A stretch of 32,300 bases of DNA from JAEUPI01 sp044222685 (GCA_044222685.1 JBGAMU010000073.1:1-32300); one strand, 5' to 3'. Shown: positions 1 to 8,257, numbered from the stretch's first letter. The notes: a model not told the origin generated them from the letters alone. Program-made: numbers and translations.

Positions 1-56
1 CTGGTCGACGACGGGCCGCGCTGATCGCCGACGGGCGCGGCTCGGCAGCCGCTCAC
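1..56 (-). other. Possible first codons of the next imu-operon gene (dnaE2 expected)
   Basis: On the minus strand a GTG at 56-54 overlaps the imuB stop codon in a GTGA arrangement, and its frame stays open to the window edge. In imuA-imuB cassettes the third gene is normally dnaE2 (imuC), the error-prone DNA polymerase III alpha subunit. The roughly 18 residues visible do not resemble a recognisable DnaE2 N terminus, so this is a guess from gene order and overlap only. The true start may lie further left. Confidence 0.2.
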
Positions 57-1573
57 GCGAAGCGGCCCTGCCGGACCCAGCCGCCGCCGTCGGCTGCCTG
101 CAGCGGCAGCCGGGCGCGATAGACCCACACCAGCGCGCCGTCGGCCGCGCTCGCGATGAAATAGTCGCGCGCGGCGAGTGCCCCGTCCCACCAGCCGGAC
201 TCGATGCGCTCGGGGCCAGCCAGCAGCCGCAACGGTGTGCCGTCCAGGCACGGGCGTGACGCACGCTCGGCCAGGGGCAGCGGCTCGCCGAGCAGCCACA
301 GCGGGCGGGTCTGCGTCGCCGACTCGCGGCTCGCGACCGGTGCTGGCGGTTGCTGCCGTGGTGTGGCCTGCACCGGCAGCCAGGCGACCGCGCGCTCGGG
401 CCGATGATCCGCCACCCGCACGAGCTGCTGCACGCCTTGCGCACCGAGCCGCGCCTGCAGGCGCTCGATCAGTCGCGTGAGGCCTTCGCGTTCTGCGCGG
501 TGGCTCGGGAACAGCTCGGCATTGGGCGCCGGCGCGTGCACCAGCGCGTCGCAGACGAGTCCGAGGTCGAGCGTGGGCGCGGGCAGCTGCCAGCGTGCCA
601 GGCGCTCGGCCAGCAGCGACTGCAGATGCGCCAGATCGGCCGACGGCTCGGCCAGCGTGATGTCGAGACGGCCGGGCTCGAGCGCACCACCGCGTTGAAG
701 CGCCTCGGCGTGCGCCACCAGCGTGAAATGCGCGACGCGACCCTGTCGCGCTGCGGCCCAGGCCAGCAGCCGCGCCAGCAGCACACGCGCGCCGGCGAGC
801 AGCTGCTCGGCGGTATCGGCACGTGCGAACAGCTCGATGCGCTGCTCGAAACGCGCCGGCGGCTCGATCGGCTCGCGCGGATCGGGTGCATCGCCGCGGG
901 CACGATCCAGATCGGCCAGCAGCGCCGGGCCGAAGCGGCGCGCCAGCCCGGAGCGCGGCAGATGGTGCAGGTCGGCCAGCCGGGTGAGGCCCATGCCTTG
1001 CAATGCCTCCCAGTGCTCGCGCCCGGGGCCGAGCAGCCACACCGGTGCCTCGTCGAGCAGCCGGCACAGAGCGGTGCGGTCGCTGCTGTGCATGCCGCGC
1101 GCCAGATCGCCACGCCAGCGCGCGAGCAGCGCGGCACCGAGCGCGGTCGGCGCGCTCGCCAGCTGCCAGCGGTGGCCGAGTGGCCGCAGGGCGGATTGCA
1201 GGCGTTGCAGCAGCTTCGCGAAGCCACCGAAGAAGCGCAGGCTCGGCTGCACCTCGAGCAGCACCACCGGCACGTCGGCAGTGACATCGATGCACACGCT
1301 GGGCGTGAAGGCCAATGCCGCGTGCGCCACCGCCTGCAGGGCTTGCGCGTCGCGCCCGGCATCGGCGGCACCCAGCAGCAGGTCGGCCGCCAGCGCCAGC
1401 GCGGTGGCCCTCTTCATGCCGGGCTGGATGCCGAGCGACGCGGCGCGGGCGTTGGCCTGCGTGATGCGATGTGTTTCGATCAGCGCCAGCGGACGCGACT
1501 GCGCGTCGGGCGCCAGCGTGGCGGCGAACGACTCCAGCGACAACGCAGGCAGGTGCACGGCGAGCCACAACAT
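53..1573 (-). CDS. imuB: ImuB, Y-family polymerase-like SOS mutagenesis protein
   Basis: 506 residues, the usual ImuB length, from an ATG. ImuB is a catalytically dead Y-family relative that links DnaE2 to the beta clamp and to ImuA in damage-induced mutagenesis. The N terminus (AVHLPALSLESF, about residues 5-16) sits where active Y-family enzymes carry the metal-binding Asp motif, and no such Asp is present. The second catalytic motif is likewise replaced, around VLLEVQPSLRFFGG. The late RPLWLL segment and the C-terminal RDYF...VWVYR block are typical of ImuB. It follows imuA by 28 bases on the same strand, so it should be co-transcribed from the LexA-controlled promoter at 2.5 kb. The clamp-binding motif could not be assigned by eye. 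The family call is firm. Confidence 0.9.
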   Translation of the reverse strand: MLWLAVHLPALSLESFAATLAPDAQSRPLALIETHRITQANARAASLGIQPGMKRATALALAADLLLGAADAGRDAQALQAVAHAALAFTPSVCIDVTADVPVVLLEVQPSLRFFGGFAKLLQRLQSALRPLGHRWQLASAPTALGAALLARWRGDLARGMHSSDRTALCRLLDEAPVWLLGPGREHWEALQGMGLTRLADLHHLPRSGLARRFGPALLADLDRARGDAPDPREPIEPPARFEQRIELFARADTAEQLLAGARVLLARLLAWAAARQGRVAHFTLVAHAEALQRGGALEPGRLDITLAEPSADLAHLQSLLAERLARWQLPAPTLDLGLVCDALVHAPAPNAELFPSHRAEREGLTRLIERLQARLGAQGVQQLVRVADHRPERAVAWLPVQATPRQQPPAPVASRESATQTRPLWLLGEPLPLAERASRPCLDGTPLRLLAGPERIESGWWDGALAARDYFIASAADGALVWVYRARLPLQAADGGGWVRQGRFA

Positions 1574-1601
1574 CGCAAGCCACCTGACATTGCACGAGCC
1601 G

Positions 1602-2489
1602 TCAGCGTGCGTCGAGCGAGAGCAGATCGCTCGGCAACGACACCGCAGCCGACTGGCGCTCGGCGCGCACGCGCAACCGCTCGCTGAGCACCGGCGCCAG
1701 CGCCAGCACCAGCGGCTGCGTCAGTGGTGGTCCGCGGCGCTTGAGCACACGCACCGCCAGCCGGTCGATGCCGGCGCACGCCAGCGCCAACCGCAGCGGT
1801 GAGGCACTCGGCTTCTGTCGCGCATCGATCTCGCGAAACAGGAACACAGGCCCATCGTGCGACTGCGCCGCCAGCTGCAGCCGCCGCAGCGCGTCGGCGC
1901 GCATGCGCTGCGGCAACCAGGCGAGCACCGCGCCGACATGGCCGCTCTTGAGCGACTGCTCGAGCGCCCACAGCAGATCGGCCCCGGCCAGCAGACGGCG
2001 CAACCCGGGCGCGCCACGCGGCCCGTCACGCCCGTAGATCACCAGCAGCTGCTCGGTGGGCACGCCCAGTTGTGCCAATGCCCAGCCGCTCAGTCCGGCC
2101 GGCGGATCGAACAGCATCACGCTGCGCCCCCCCTCGACACCGGTCCCTGCGACGCGTGCCAGTGCCGGCGCCAGCAGGCGCATCTCGCCGAGGCCCGGAT
2201 GGGGCAGCAACAACTCAGTGAGCACGCGGTGCGGCCAGCCACCACCCGGCAGCTCGGCATCGAGCGCCGGAAAGCCGCTGGTGCTGACAGCAGCGCGGCT
2301 GCTGCCGAGCTGATGGGCGCGCCACAGCGCGGGATGCAGCAGCCCTTCGTGACCGGCCGGCTCGTCTGCAGGAAGAGCAGCGACACCTGCCGAAGAAGAA
2401 GCCGTGACTGCCTGCCAGCCCGGCACGGCAGCCACGGCGCAAGCCCGACCAGCGGGCGTTCTGTCGATCAAGGAGGGTGACAGGTTCAC
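1602..2489 (-). CDS. imuA: ImuA, RecA/SulA-like translesion synthesis accessory protein
   Basis: 295 residues if the GTG at 2489 is used. ImuA proteins are usually about 230-250 residues, so the first 40 or so may be extra or translation may start downstream. The conserved core begins near LLHPALWRAHQL and runs through FPALDAELPGGGWPHRVLTELL, the ImuA/RecA-like signature. ImuA interacts with RecA and ImuB during SOS mutagenesis. No Shine-Dalgarno is visible before the GTG. However, a predicted promoter overlapping the LexA box would start transcription at about 2488-2490, so the GTG could be read from a leaderless message. GTG at 2426 is an alternative start, also without a clear ribosome site. 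First gene of the imuA-imuB operon. Confidence 0.85.
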   Translation of the reverse strand: MNLSPSLIDRTPAGRACAVAAVPGWQAVTASSSAGVAALPADEPAGHEGLLHPALWRAHQLGSSRAAVSTSGFPALDAELPGGGWPHRVLTELLLPHPGLGEMRLLAPALARVAGTGVEGGRSVMLFDPPAGLSGWALAQLGVPTEQLLVIYGRDGPRGAPGLRRLLAGADLLWALEQSLKSGHVGAVLAWLPQRMRADALRRLQLAAQSHDGPVFLFREIDARQKPSASPLRLALACAGIDRLAVRVLKRRGPPLTQPLVLALAPVLSERLRVRAERQSAAVSLPSDLLSLDAR

Positions 2490-2495
2490 GAGGAT

Positions 2496-2524
2496 ACTGT
2501 ATATTCATACAGCCTCGCTGACAA
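2496..2524 (-). promoter_or_regulatory. SOS promoter of the imuA-imuB operon
   Basis: On the minus strand TTGTCA (2524-2519) and TACAGT (2501-2496) are separated by 17 bases, a plausible sigma-70 pair. The LexA box covers the -10 element. Transcription would begin about 2488-2490, at or next to the GTG proposed as the imuA start. The elements are read by eye; the start site is inference. Confidence 0.55.
2497..2512. promoter_or_regulatory. LexA-binding SOS box
   Basis: CTGTATATTCATACAG fits the gamma/betaproteobacterial LexA consensus CTGT-N8-ACAG, with an AT-rich centre in very GC-rich surroundings. It lies 7 bases upstream of the imuA GTG and overlaps the predicted -10. SOS control of imuA-imuB-dnaE2 cassettes is established in other bacteria. 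Confidence 0.93.
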
Positions 2525-2584
2525 CCCTCGCCGGGTCGATGGTGGGTGTCGTTCCTCAGCGTAATTTCATCGGCTCACCGCGCG

Positions 2585-3517
2585 TCAGCCGAGTGCGCGA
2601 GCCAACGCCTGCGCGCACATCGCGACGGCGGTGTTCGCCTCCGAAATCACGCGGCCCATCGTGATGAAACCGTGGATCTGCCGCTCGAAGCATACGTACT
2701 GCGTCGGCACGCCCGCCTTCGACAACGCGTCGGCATACTGCCGGCCCTCGTCGCGCAGCGGGTCGTAGCCGGCGGTGATCACGAGTGCCGGCGGCAGCCG
2801 CGAAAGGTCCGGATGCAGCAGAGGTGACGCGCGCCAGTCATCCCACTGCGCGCGATCGGCGATGTAGTGGCCGCGGTAGTAGTTCACCGAGTCGGCCGTC
2901 AGCACGTAGCCCTGGCCGTTGGTGGTGTGCGACGGTGCCACCGCGCGCATGTCGGTGGCCGGATAGATCAGCAGTTGCAGCCTCGCCTGCGGGCCGCCCT
3001 CGTCGCGCAGCGTCAGCGCCACCACCGCGGCCAGGTTGCCACCGGCGCTGTCGCCGCCCAGCGCCAGTCGCGCGCCGTCGATGCCGAGCGCAGCGGCCTG
3101 CCCGTGCACCCAGCGCGCGGCCGCCACGCAGTCGTCCACCGCCGCTGGAAAGCGATGTTCCGGCGCCAACCGGTAGTCCACCGCCACCACCACGCCACCC
3201 GAGCGTTGGGCCAACTCGCGGCACAGCACGTCGTGGGTGTCGAGGTCGCCGATGGTCCAGCCGCCGCCGTGGAAGTACACCAGCGCCGGCAACGGCTTGT
3301 CCCCTGCCGCTGACCGATACAGCCGCAGCGGGATCGCTCCGTGAGGACCCGGAGCGCTCAGGTCGCGCACCTCGGCCAGTGCCGGCGCGTCGGGTTGGGT
3401 GAAACTGCGGCGGTCTCGATAGAACTGCCGCGCCTGCACCGGCTGCAGCGTGTGGGTGGCCGGCACACCTCGGGCGGCCATCAGGTCGATCAGGGCGCGG
3501 GCATCGGGATCGAGCAT
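2585..3517 (-). CDS. Alpha/beta hydrolase, hormone-sensitive-lipase (family IV) esterase
   Basis: 310 residues from the ATG at 3517, chosen because GGAGG lies 6 bases upstream and MLDPDARALIDLMA is the usual family N terminus; a longer reading to 3571 lacks these. The oxyanion-hole HGGG is at 83-86 and the nucleophile motif GDSAGG at 155-160 (Ser157). The acid is probably Asp252 in YDPLRDE and the base His282 in IHGF. These features define the bacterial HSL family, which hydrolyses short-chain acyl esters; the natural substrate cannot be told. There is no signal peptide, so it should be cytoplasmic. It is divergent from the MarR-GNAT gene, with 91 bases between the starts, and that regulator may control it. 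Confidence 0.9.
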   Translation of the reverse strand: MLDPDARALIDLMAARGVPATHTLQPVQARQFYRDRRSFTQPDAPALAEVRDLSAPGPHGAIPLRLYRSAAGDKPLPALVYFHGGGWTIGDLDTHDVLCRELAQRSGGVVVAVDYRLAPEHRFPAAVDDCVAAARWVHGQAAALGIDGARLALGGDSAGGNLAAVVALTLRDEGGPQARLQLLIYPATDMRAVAPSHTTNGQGYVLTADSVNYYRGHYIADRAQWDDWRASPLLHPDLSRLPPALVITAGYDPLRDEGRQYADALSKAGVPTQYVCFERQIHGFITMGRVISEANTAVAMCAQALARALG

Positions 3518-3586
3518 GCGGTACCTCCGGCAGGTCGGTTCACGGGATGAAGGTCCGCAGTCTAGCGACACTTGCTTCGCTGGTTA

Positions 3587-3601
3587 GTTGCCTTTGGCAA
3601 C
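3587..3601. promoter_or_regulatory. Palindrome, candidate operator of the MarR-GNAT regulator
   Basis: GTTGCC-TTT-GGCAAC is a perfect inverted repeat with 6-base arms and a 3-base centre. It ends 7 bases before the regulator start codon and lies between two divergent genes. MarR-type dimers bind palindromes of this size, often with TTGC/GCAA half-sites. Its role as an operator is inference from position and symmetry. Confidence 0.45.
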
Positions 3602-3608
3602 CTTCTGA

Positions 3609-4610
3609 ATGACAATGGCATGTATGCCGGACGCCGCACCCGATCTCGAACCCCATCTCGACCCCCGTCTCGACCCTCAGGTGGCCGCGCTGCGCGCGTT
3701 CAACCGCTTCTACACGCGCCGCATCGGCGTGCTCGACGAGCACCTTTTCGGCTCCGGCTTCACCCTGCCGCAGTCGCGGGTGTTGTGGGAGTTGGCGCAT
3801 CACGACGGCGTCACCGCCGCCGAGCTGGCGCGTGCGCTCGACCTCGACGCCGGCTACCTGAGCCGGCTGCTCGGGCAGCTGAAGCAACGCCGGCTGATCC
3901 GCGCCCAGCGCTCGCCGCTCGATGCCCGGCAGAGCCTGCTCACGCTCAGCGCCGCGGGCCGCCGCGCCTTCGCGCCGATCGATGCGCATTCGCAGGCGCA
4001 GACGGCCGCGCTGCTCGGCGCACTCGACGCCCCGGGCCGACAGCGGCTGCTGCAGGCCACCGCGGCGATCGAGGCGCTGCTCGGCGCGCCGCACGCCGGA
4101 CGATCCGCCGTGCTGCTGCGCCCGCACCGTGCCGGCGACATCGGCTGGGTGATCTCGCGCCACGGTGCGCTCTACGCGCAGGAGTACGGCTGGGACCTGA
4201 GCTTCGAAGGCCTGGTCGCGCAGATCGCCGGGCAATTCCTCGAACGCTTCGACGCGGCGCGCGAGGCCTGCTGGATCGCCGAGCGCGACGGTCTCAACCT
4301 CGGCAGCGTGTTCCTGGTGCAGGCGCGCGACGAAGCCACGCAGAAGCCCGAGCGCGGCGTCGCGCAGTTGCGTTTGTTGATCGTCGAGCCGTCGGCGCGC
4401 GGCCTGGGCGTCGGCGCGCGGCTGGTCAACGAGTGCGAGCGCTTCGCGCGCCAGGTCGGCTACAAGCGCATCCGGCTGTGGACGCAGTCATCGCTGCTCG
4501 CGGCGCGGGCGATCTACCGCAGGTGCGGCTACCGGCTCATCGCCACCGAGCCGCACCACAGCTTCGGCGTCGACCTGGTCGGCGAGAACTGGGAGCTGTC
4601 GCTGCAGTAG
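3609..4610 (+). CDS. MarR-family regulator fused to a GNAT acetyltransferase
   Basis: 333 residues. Residues about 25-155 form a MarR winged helix: AELARALDLDAGYLSRLLGQL is the recognition-helix region, followed by the wing RSPLDARQSLLTLSAAGR. Residues about 165-333 are a GNAT domain with the acetyl-CoA loop RGLGVGARLV and a typical end (RAIYRRCGYRLI). Such two-domain proteins are common in proteobacteria; some are thought to acetylate small molecules or proteins, but few have a known substrate. The extreme N terminus is Pro/Asp-rich (DLEPHLDPRLDP). Three in-frame ATGs lie close together (3609, 3615, 3624), and no strong ribosome site separates them. Divergent from the esterase and convergent with the next gene, leaving 15 bases between the stops. 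Confidence 0.88.
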   Translation: MTMACMPDAAPDLEPHLDPRLDPQVAALRAFNRFYTRRIGVLDEHLFGSGFTLPQSRVLWELAHHDGVTAAELARALDLDAGYLSRLLGQLKQRRLIRAQRSPLDARQSLLTLSAAGRRAFAPIDAHSQAQTAALLGALDAPGRQRLLQATAAIEALLGAPHAGRSAVLLRPHRAGDIGWVISRHGALYAQEYGWDLSFEGLVAQIAGQFLERFDAAREACWIAERDGLNLGSVFLVQARDEATQKPERGVAQLRLLIVEPSARGLGVGARLVNECERFARQVGYKRIRLWTQSSLLAARAIYRRCGYRLIATEPHHSFGVDLVGENWELSLQ

Positions 4611-4625
4611 CGACAGTGCAAACGC

Positions 4626-5168
4626 TCAGGCGAATTCCTGCCGCACGCCTTGCGAGCTGAGCCGGCGGATGATCCAGCCGAGCAGCGCGCAGGCACCCAG
4701 GCTGACGACGACTGCCGACACCCGCGCCGCGGTGGCGAAGCCACCGAACACGCCGACCGCCTCGCGCGGCAGCACCGTGCGGCTGAGCGTCGCGTCGATC
4801 AGGCTCTGCAGCAGCTCCTGCTGGAGCCACAGGCCCGCGAGATTGCCGGCGATGGCCAGCACCGACAGCACGATGAAGACACGGCGCGCCCACTCGAGCC
4901 GCAGCAGCAGGCCGACCGCGGCGGCCAGTGTGGCCACCGACAGCACCAGGCCCACGCCGGCCACCCAGGGCAGGTGCGCGACCAGCAGCCCGGTCAGCAG
5001 CGGCAGCGAGCGGGCATCGACCGTCATCTGGAAACCCGGCAGCAACGAGGCCAGCGCCGCGTTCTGCACCAGCGTGCTCACGCTCGCAGCGGCGCCGAGC
5101 ACGATGAACACCCATGCCGTGACGCTGACGAACAGCGACCTCGATCCGACATTGAAAGTCTGCGGCAT
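4626..5168 (-). CDS. Four-helix integral membrane protein of unknown function
   Basis: 180 residues with four hydrophobic stretches, at about 12-34, 57-87 (helix with preceding loop), 94-115 and 140-165. The last is followed by a positively charged tail (WIIRRLSSQGVRQEF). No signal peptide, catalytic motif or family signature was recognised. The ATG at 5168 is preceded by a purine-rich GGGGAGCGGGAAC stretch that can act as a ribosome site. The gene stands alone, converging on the MarR-GNAT gene. Inner-membrane location is inferred from hydrophobicity only. Confidence 0.72.
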   Translation of the reverse strand: MPQTFNVGSRSLFVSVTAWVFIVLGAAASVSTLVQNAALASLLPGFQMTVDARSLPLLTGLLVAHLPWVAGVGLVLSVATLAAAVGLLLRLEWARRVFIVLSVLAIAGNLAGLWLQQELLQSLIDATLSRTVLPREAVGVFGGFATAARVSAVVVSLGACALLGWIIRRLSSQGVRQEFA

Positions 5169-5345
5169 GTTGTTCCCGCTCCCCTTGACTGCGGCGTCGA
5201 TCGGTGCCCGTTGCGCCGATCGACAGTCTGCAGTCCGCGTATGACGAGAATTTTTCGCCGCCGCCAGTGTGGCGTCATTCCCTCATGCAGGGGTTCATGC
5301 CAGCGCGATTTGCACAATGTGTGACGCAAGAGACGATTTGTGCCC

Positions 5346-6428
5346 TCAGCCGAAGCGCACGGCATAGATGGGCGGCAACCTTTGCGGCAAGGCGTACCAC
5401 TGTTCGCCGCCGTCGAACGTGCCCCACAGGCCGCCACCGGTGCTGCCCATCAAGATCGTCCGGCCGTCGCCGGCCACCGCCAGGCCATGGCGGTACACGA
5501 GGTCGTAGCAATCGCTGGCCGGCAAGCCCGTGCGCTGGGTCTCGAAGGTCTCGCCGCCGTCGCGCGTGCGGTTGACCACCAGCGCGCCATCCTTGGGGAC
5601 GCGGCATTGGTCGGCCACCGCGGGCACGAACCAGGCGCTGGCCGGGTCACGCGGATGGGCGGCCACTGCAAAGCCGAACGTCGACACCGGCGCGGTGATC
5701 TCGCGCCAGTGGCGTGCGTTGTCGGTCGAGCGCCAGATGCCGTTGTGATGCTGGCACCAGAGCACATCGGGTTGCGCCGCGCAGCGTTCGACGCGGTGCG
5801 GATCCTGGATGCGTACGTCGTCGGCTCGCTCGGGCGGCATGTAGGCGGCGCGCAGGCCGTCGCAGCGCAGGCTCCAGGTGGCTGCGTCGTCGCCGCTGTG
5901 CCAGACGCCGCCGCAGCTCACCGCGAGCAGCAGTTCGCCGGGCCGGTCGGGGTGCGGGCACAGCGAGTGGATGCCGGGCACGTCGTAGCCGCCGCCGAAC
6001 CACTCGGCGCGCTCGGGCCGGTCCCACAGCGAGCGCACCAGCTGCCACGACTGGCCGAAGTCGGCCGAGCGGAACAGGCCGCCGGGCAAGGTGCCGGCCC
6101 ACACGGTGGGGCCGGCCGCCTCGAGCGACCAGATCTGCACCAGCTTCCAGGCCGGGCCGGGTGCGTCGGCCGGCTGCTCGGGAAACACCGGCGTGCTCAC
6201 CTCGCGCCAGTTCGCGCCGGCGTCGTCGCTGGCATGCACCTTGGTGCCGAAGTGGCCCAGGTTCAGCGCCGCGATCATGCGGCCGGCATGCGGCCCGCCG
6301 GCCACCGGCGGCAGCACCATCGACACCGGCTCGCCGAGAAAGCTGATGCGTGCGATGCGCCATTGGTCAGCGCTGCGCTGCAGTTCGAACAGCCCCTTGC
6401 GGGTGGCAACCCAGGCTCTGTCGTTCAT
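5346..6428 (-). CDS. Sialidase-like BNR-repeat beta-propeller protein
   Basis: 360 residues from the ATG at 6428, chosen for GGAGG 9 bases upstream; the open frame extends further without a ribosome site. Repeated blades with Asp-box-like S/T-x-D-x-G-x-x-W motifs are visible: ASDDAGANWREV, RSADFGQSWQLV, HSGDDAATWSLR, RSTDNARHWREI and a weaker NRTRDGGETF. This is the glycosyl hydrolase/sortilin-type propeller often annotated as exo-alpha-sialidase or WD40/YVTN/BNR protein. Sialidase catalytic residues were not identified and there is no signal peptide, so an enzymatic sialidase role is doubtful; a cytoplasmic binding propeller is more likely. Its start lies 4 bases after the stop of the MoaD/ThiS-like gene, so the pair is probably translationally coupled. 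Confidence 0.82.
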   Translation of the reverse strand: MNDRAWVATRKGLFELQRSADQWRIARISFLGEPVSMVLPPVAGGPHAGRMIAALNLGHFGTKVHASDDAGANWREVSTPVFPEQPADAPGPAWKLVQIWSLEAAGPTVWAGTLPGGLFRSADFGQSWQLVRSLWDRPERAEWFGGGYDVPGIHSLCPHPDRPGELLLAVSCGGVWHSGDDAATWSLRCDGLRAAYMPPERADDVRIQDPHRVERCAAQPDVLWCQHHNGIWRSTDNARHWREITAPVSTFGFAVAAHPRDPASAWFVPAVADQCRVPKDGALVVNRTRDGGETFETQRTGLPASDCYDLVYRHGLAVAGDGRTILMGSTGGGLWGTFDGGEQWYALPQRLPPIYAVRFG

Positions 6429-6432
6429 CGCT

Positions 6433-6702
6433 TCATCCTCCGGACAAGGCCTGCAGCACGTGGACGGTGCTGTCGGGGCGCAAGGGTTGGGCCAGCAGCC
6501 GGCGCTCGTCGCAGCGCTCACCGTCGATGAAGATCACGACGTTGAGCCGCAGATGCTGCTGGTCGTCGAGCACGTAGCCGCGCAATCGCGGGTTCACCGC
6601 GAACGCCGCCTCCAGCGCCTGCCGCAACACGAGGGCCGAGGTCTGCACGTCGGGCGTGTCGGTGAAGCGCCGCAGCTGCGGCGTGAACACGATGCGCGCC
6701 AT
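6433..6702 (-). CDS. MoaD/ThiS-family ubiquitin-like protein
   Basis: 89 residues from the ATG at 6702 (MARIVFTPQLRRF). The size, the beta-grasp-like hydrophobic pattern (LNVVIFIDGE) and the C-terminal Gly-Gly (QALSGG) mark a MoaD/ThiS sulfur-carrier or ubiquitin-like small modifier. Members are adenylated at the Gly-Gly tail by an E1-like enzyme (MoeB/ThiF) and then carry sulfur or are joined to proteins. No moaE, thiG or E1-like gene is nearby; the partner here is a beta-propeller gene immediately downstream. A role in molybdopterin or thiamine synthesis is therefore not supported by context. The ribosome site is weak, and an upstream start in the same frame cannot be excluded. Confidence 0.82.
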   Translation of the reverse strand: MARIVFTPQLRRFTDTPDVQTSALVLRQALEAAFAVNPRLRGYVLDDQQHLRLNVVIFIDGERCDERRLLAQPLRPDSTVHVLQALSGG

Positions 6703-6820
6703 GCATCCATGATGCCGAGCGACTGCAGGCGCCGCAACCGGGGCTGCCACAATGGCGGCCGTTCGCATACCCGCATCTTCTCGCCGCGCGCTCGCAAGCG
6801 CGATCTGCCCGGCTCATCGC

Positions 6821-8257
6821 ATGGACCTGCGCCGTCATCTGCTGACCACCCTGCTTTGCGCCGCCACAGCGCAGTCGGCCCACGCCCAGTCGACACCGCT
6901 GCACACGACACTCGGCGCCGAGCGCGTCCGCCTGCCCGGTGGCGAGCACATGGGCCTGGTCGGCGGGTCAGCGCTGTTCGGCATCGGCTCCGAGTGGTGG
7001 CTGGGGCCGGCGGTCTATGGCGCGGCGACCGGCTCGCGTGGCGGGCTCTTCGTCGGTGGCGTGCAGGTGCTGCGCCGCTGGCCGATGGGCGATCGCTGGT
7101 GGCTCAACGCCAGCGCCTATGCCGGCGGTGGCGGCGGTGCGGCGGCGCCGGTCGGCGGCGGCCTGATGCTGCGGCCGGAAGTGGCGCTGCTGCGCGACCT
7201 GGGGCCGTATTCGGTGGGCATCAGCGTGTCGCACGTGCGCTTTCCGAGCGGCGACATCCGCAGCACCCAACTCGGCCTGCTGTGGGCGTGGGACGGCGAG
7301 TTCCGCTCGTTCGACGCGTCGCGCCCGACCGCGGCGGCGTCGGCCGGCGGCAAACGCAGCGGTCTCGGCTTCGACCTGCTGGCCGGCACGGCGACGCAGT
7401 ACCGCTTTCGCGACACGGCGCGCCGGCACATCGGCCTGGTCGGTGCACGCGCCGAGCGCGCCGACGGATCGTGGCGCTGGGGCCTGGAGGCCGCAGCCGC
7501 CGCACAGGGCGACGCGGCCGGCTACATGGAGATCCTGGCCACGCTGGGCCACGACTGGTCGCTCGGCACCGACGCGCGAACCGCCCCGCGCATCGGCGTG
7601 CGCACGGCGGTCGGCCTGGGTGGCGGCGGTGCCGTACCCACCGATGGCGGCGGATTGGCCAAGCTGGCGCTCGGCATCGCCTGGCCGCTCGGCGGTGGCC
7701 TCACGATCGGCGCCGAGGCGGGCTTGCTGCGCGCACTCGATTCGCCCCTGCACGGACGCACGGGGCAGGTCTGGCTGGCAATGGACCTCGAGCCGGCCCG
7801 TGGCGCGCCGTCGACTGGTCCGACACGCACCGAATGGTCGGGCACGCTGCAGCACATCGCGCGCGCCGAGCGAGTCGACGGCACACGCAGCGACCTGCAG
7901 ACCATCGGCCTGAAGCTGAATCGTTACCTCGGCCCCACGCTGTACCTGAGTGCGCAGGCGCACAGCGCCTTTGCCGGCGGCGCCGGCGCCTATTCGGTCG
8001 GCCTCGTCGGCGCCGGACTGGCCACAGCACCGGCTGCCGGCGCGTGGCAGTTCGGTGCCGAAGCGCTGATCGGCGCCGCCGGCGGCGGCGGGGTGGTCAC
8101 TGGAGGCGGCGCGATCGTGCAGGGGCTGGCCTGGGCGGGCTGGCGCACCGGCCCGGATACGCAGTGGCGCCTCGGCCTGGGCGGCGTGCGTTCGTCGGGC
8201 GGCAAGCTCAGCTCGCCGGTGGCCGAGCTGACCTGGTCGCGCGCCTTTGCGCTGTAG
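6821..8257 (+). CDS. Secreted glycine-rich protein, probable outer-membrane beta-barrel
   Basis: 478 residues from the ATG at 6821. A signal peptide is clear (RR near the start, a hydrophobic core, likely cleavage after AHA at residue 22). The rest is rich in Gly/Ala with alternating hydrophobic strands ending in Trp/Tyr and several glycine runs (GGGGGAAAPVGGG), as in porin-like or autotransporter-like barrels. No family motif was recognised. The last residues (AELTWSRAFAL) end in Leu rather than the Phe/Trp typical of a barrel end, so barrel topology is a guess. Divergent from the MoaD/ThiS-like gene with 118 bases between starts; no strong ribosome site was seen. Confidence 0.7.
   Translation: MDLRRHLLTTLLCAATAQSAHAQSTPLHTTLGAERVRLPGGEHMGLVGGSALFGIGSEWWLGPAVYGAATGSRGGLFVGGVQVLRRWPMGDRWWLNASAYAGGGGGAAAPVGGGLMLRPEVALLRDLGPYSVGISVSHVRFPSGDIRSTQLGLLWAWDGEFRSFDASRPTAAASAGGKRSGLGFDLLAGTATQYRFRDTARRHIGLVGARAERADGSWRWGLEAAAAAQGDAAGYMEILATLGHDWSLGTDARTAPRIGVRTAVGLGGGGAVPTDGGGLAKLALGIAWPLGGGLTIGAEAGLLRALDSPLHGRTGQVWLAMDLEPARGAPSTGPTRTEWSGTLQHIARAERVDGTRSDLQTIGLKLNRYLGPTLYLSAQAHSAFAGGAGAYSVGLVGAGLATAPAAGAWQFGAEALIGAAGGGGVVTGGGAIVQGLAWAGWRTGPDTQWRLGLGGVRSSGGKLSSPVAELTWSRAFAL

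Noticed and set aside
5310..5329. TTGC-N12-GCAA with inner CACA/TGTG as an operator
   Set aside because: Arms of only 4 bases with mismatched inner pairs; it could easily arise by chance and lies far from the nearest start on that strand.
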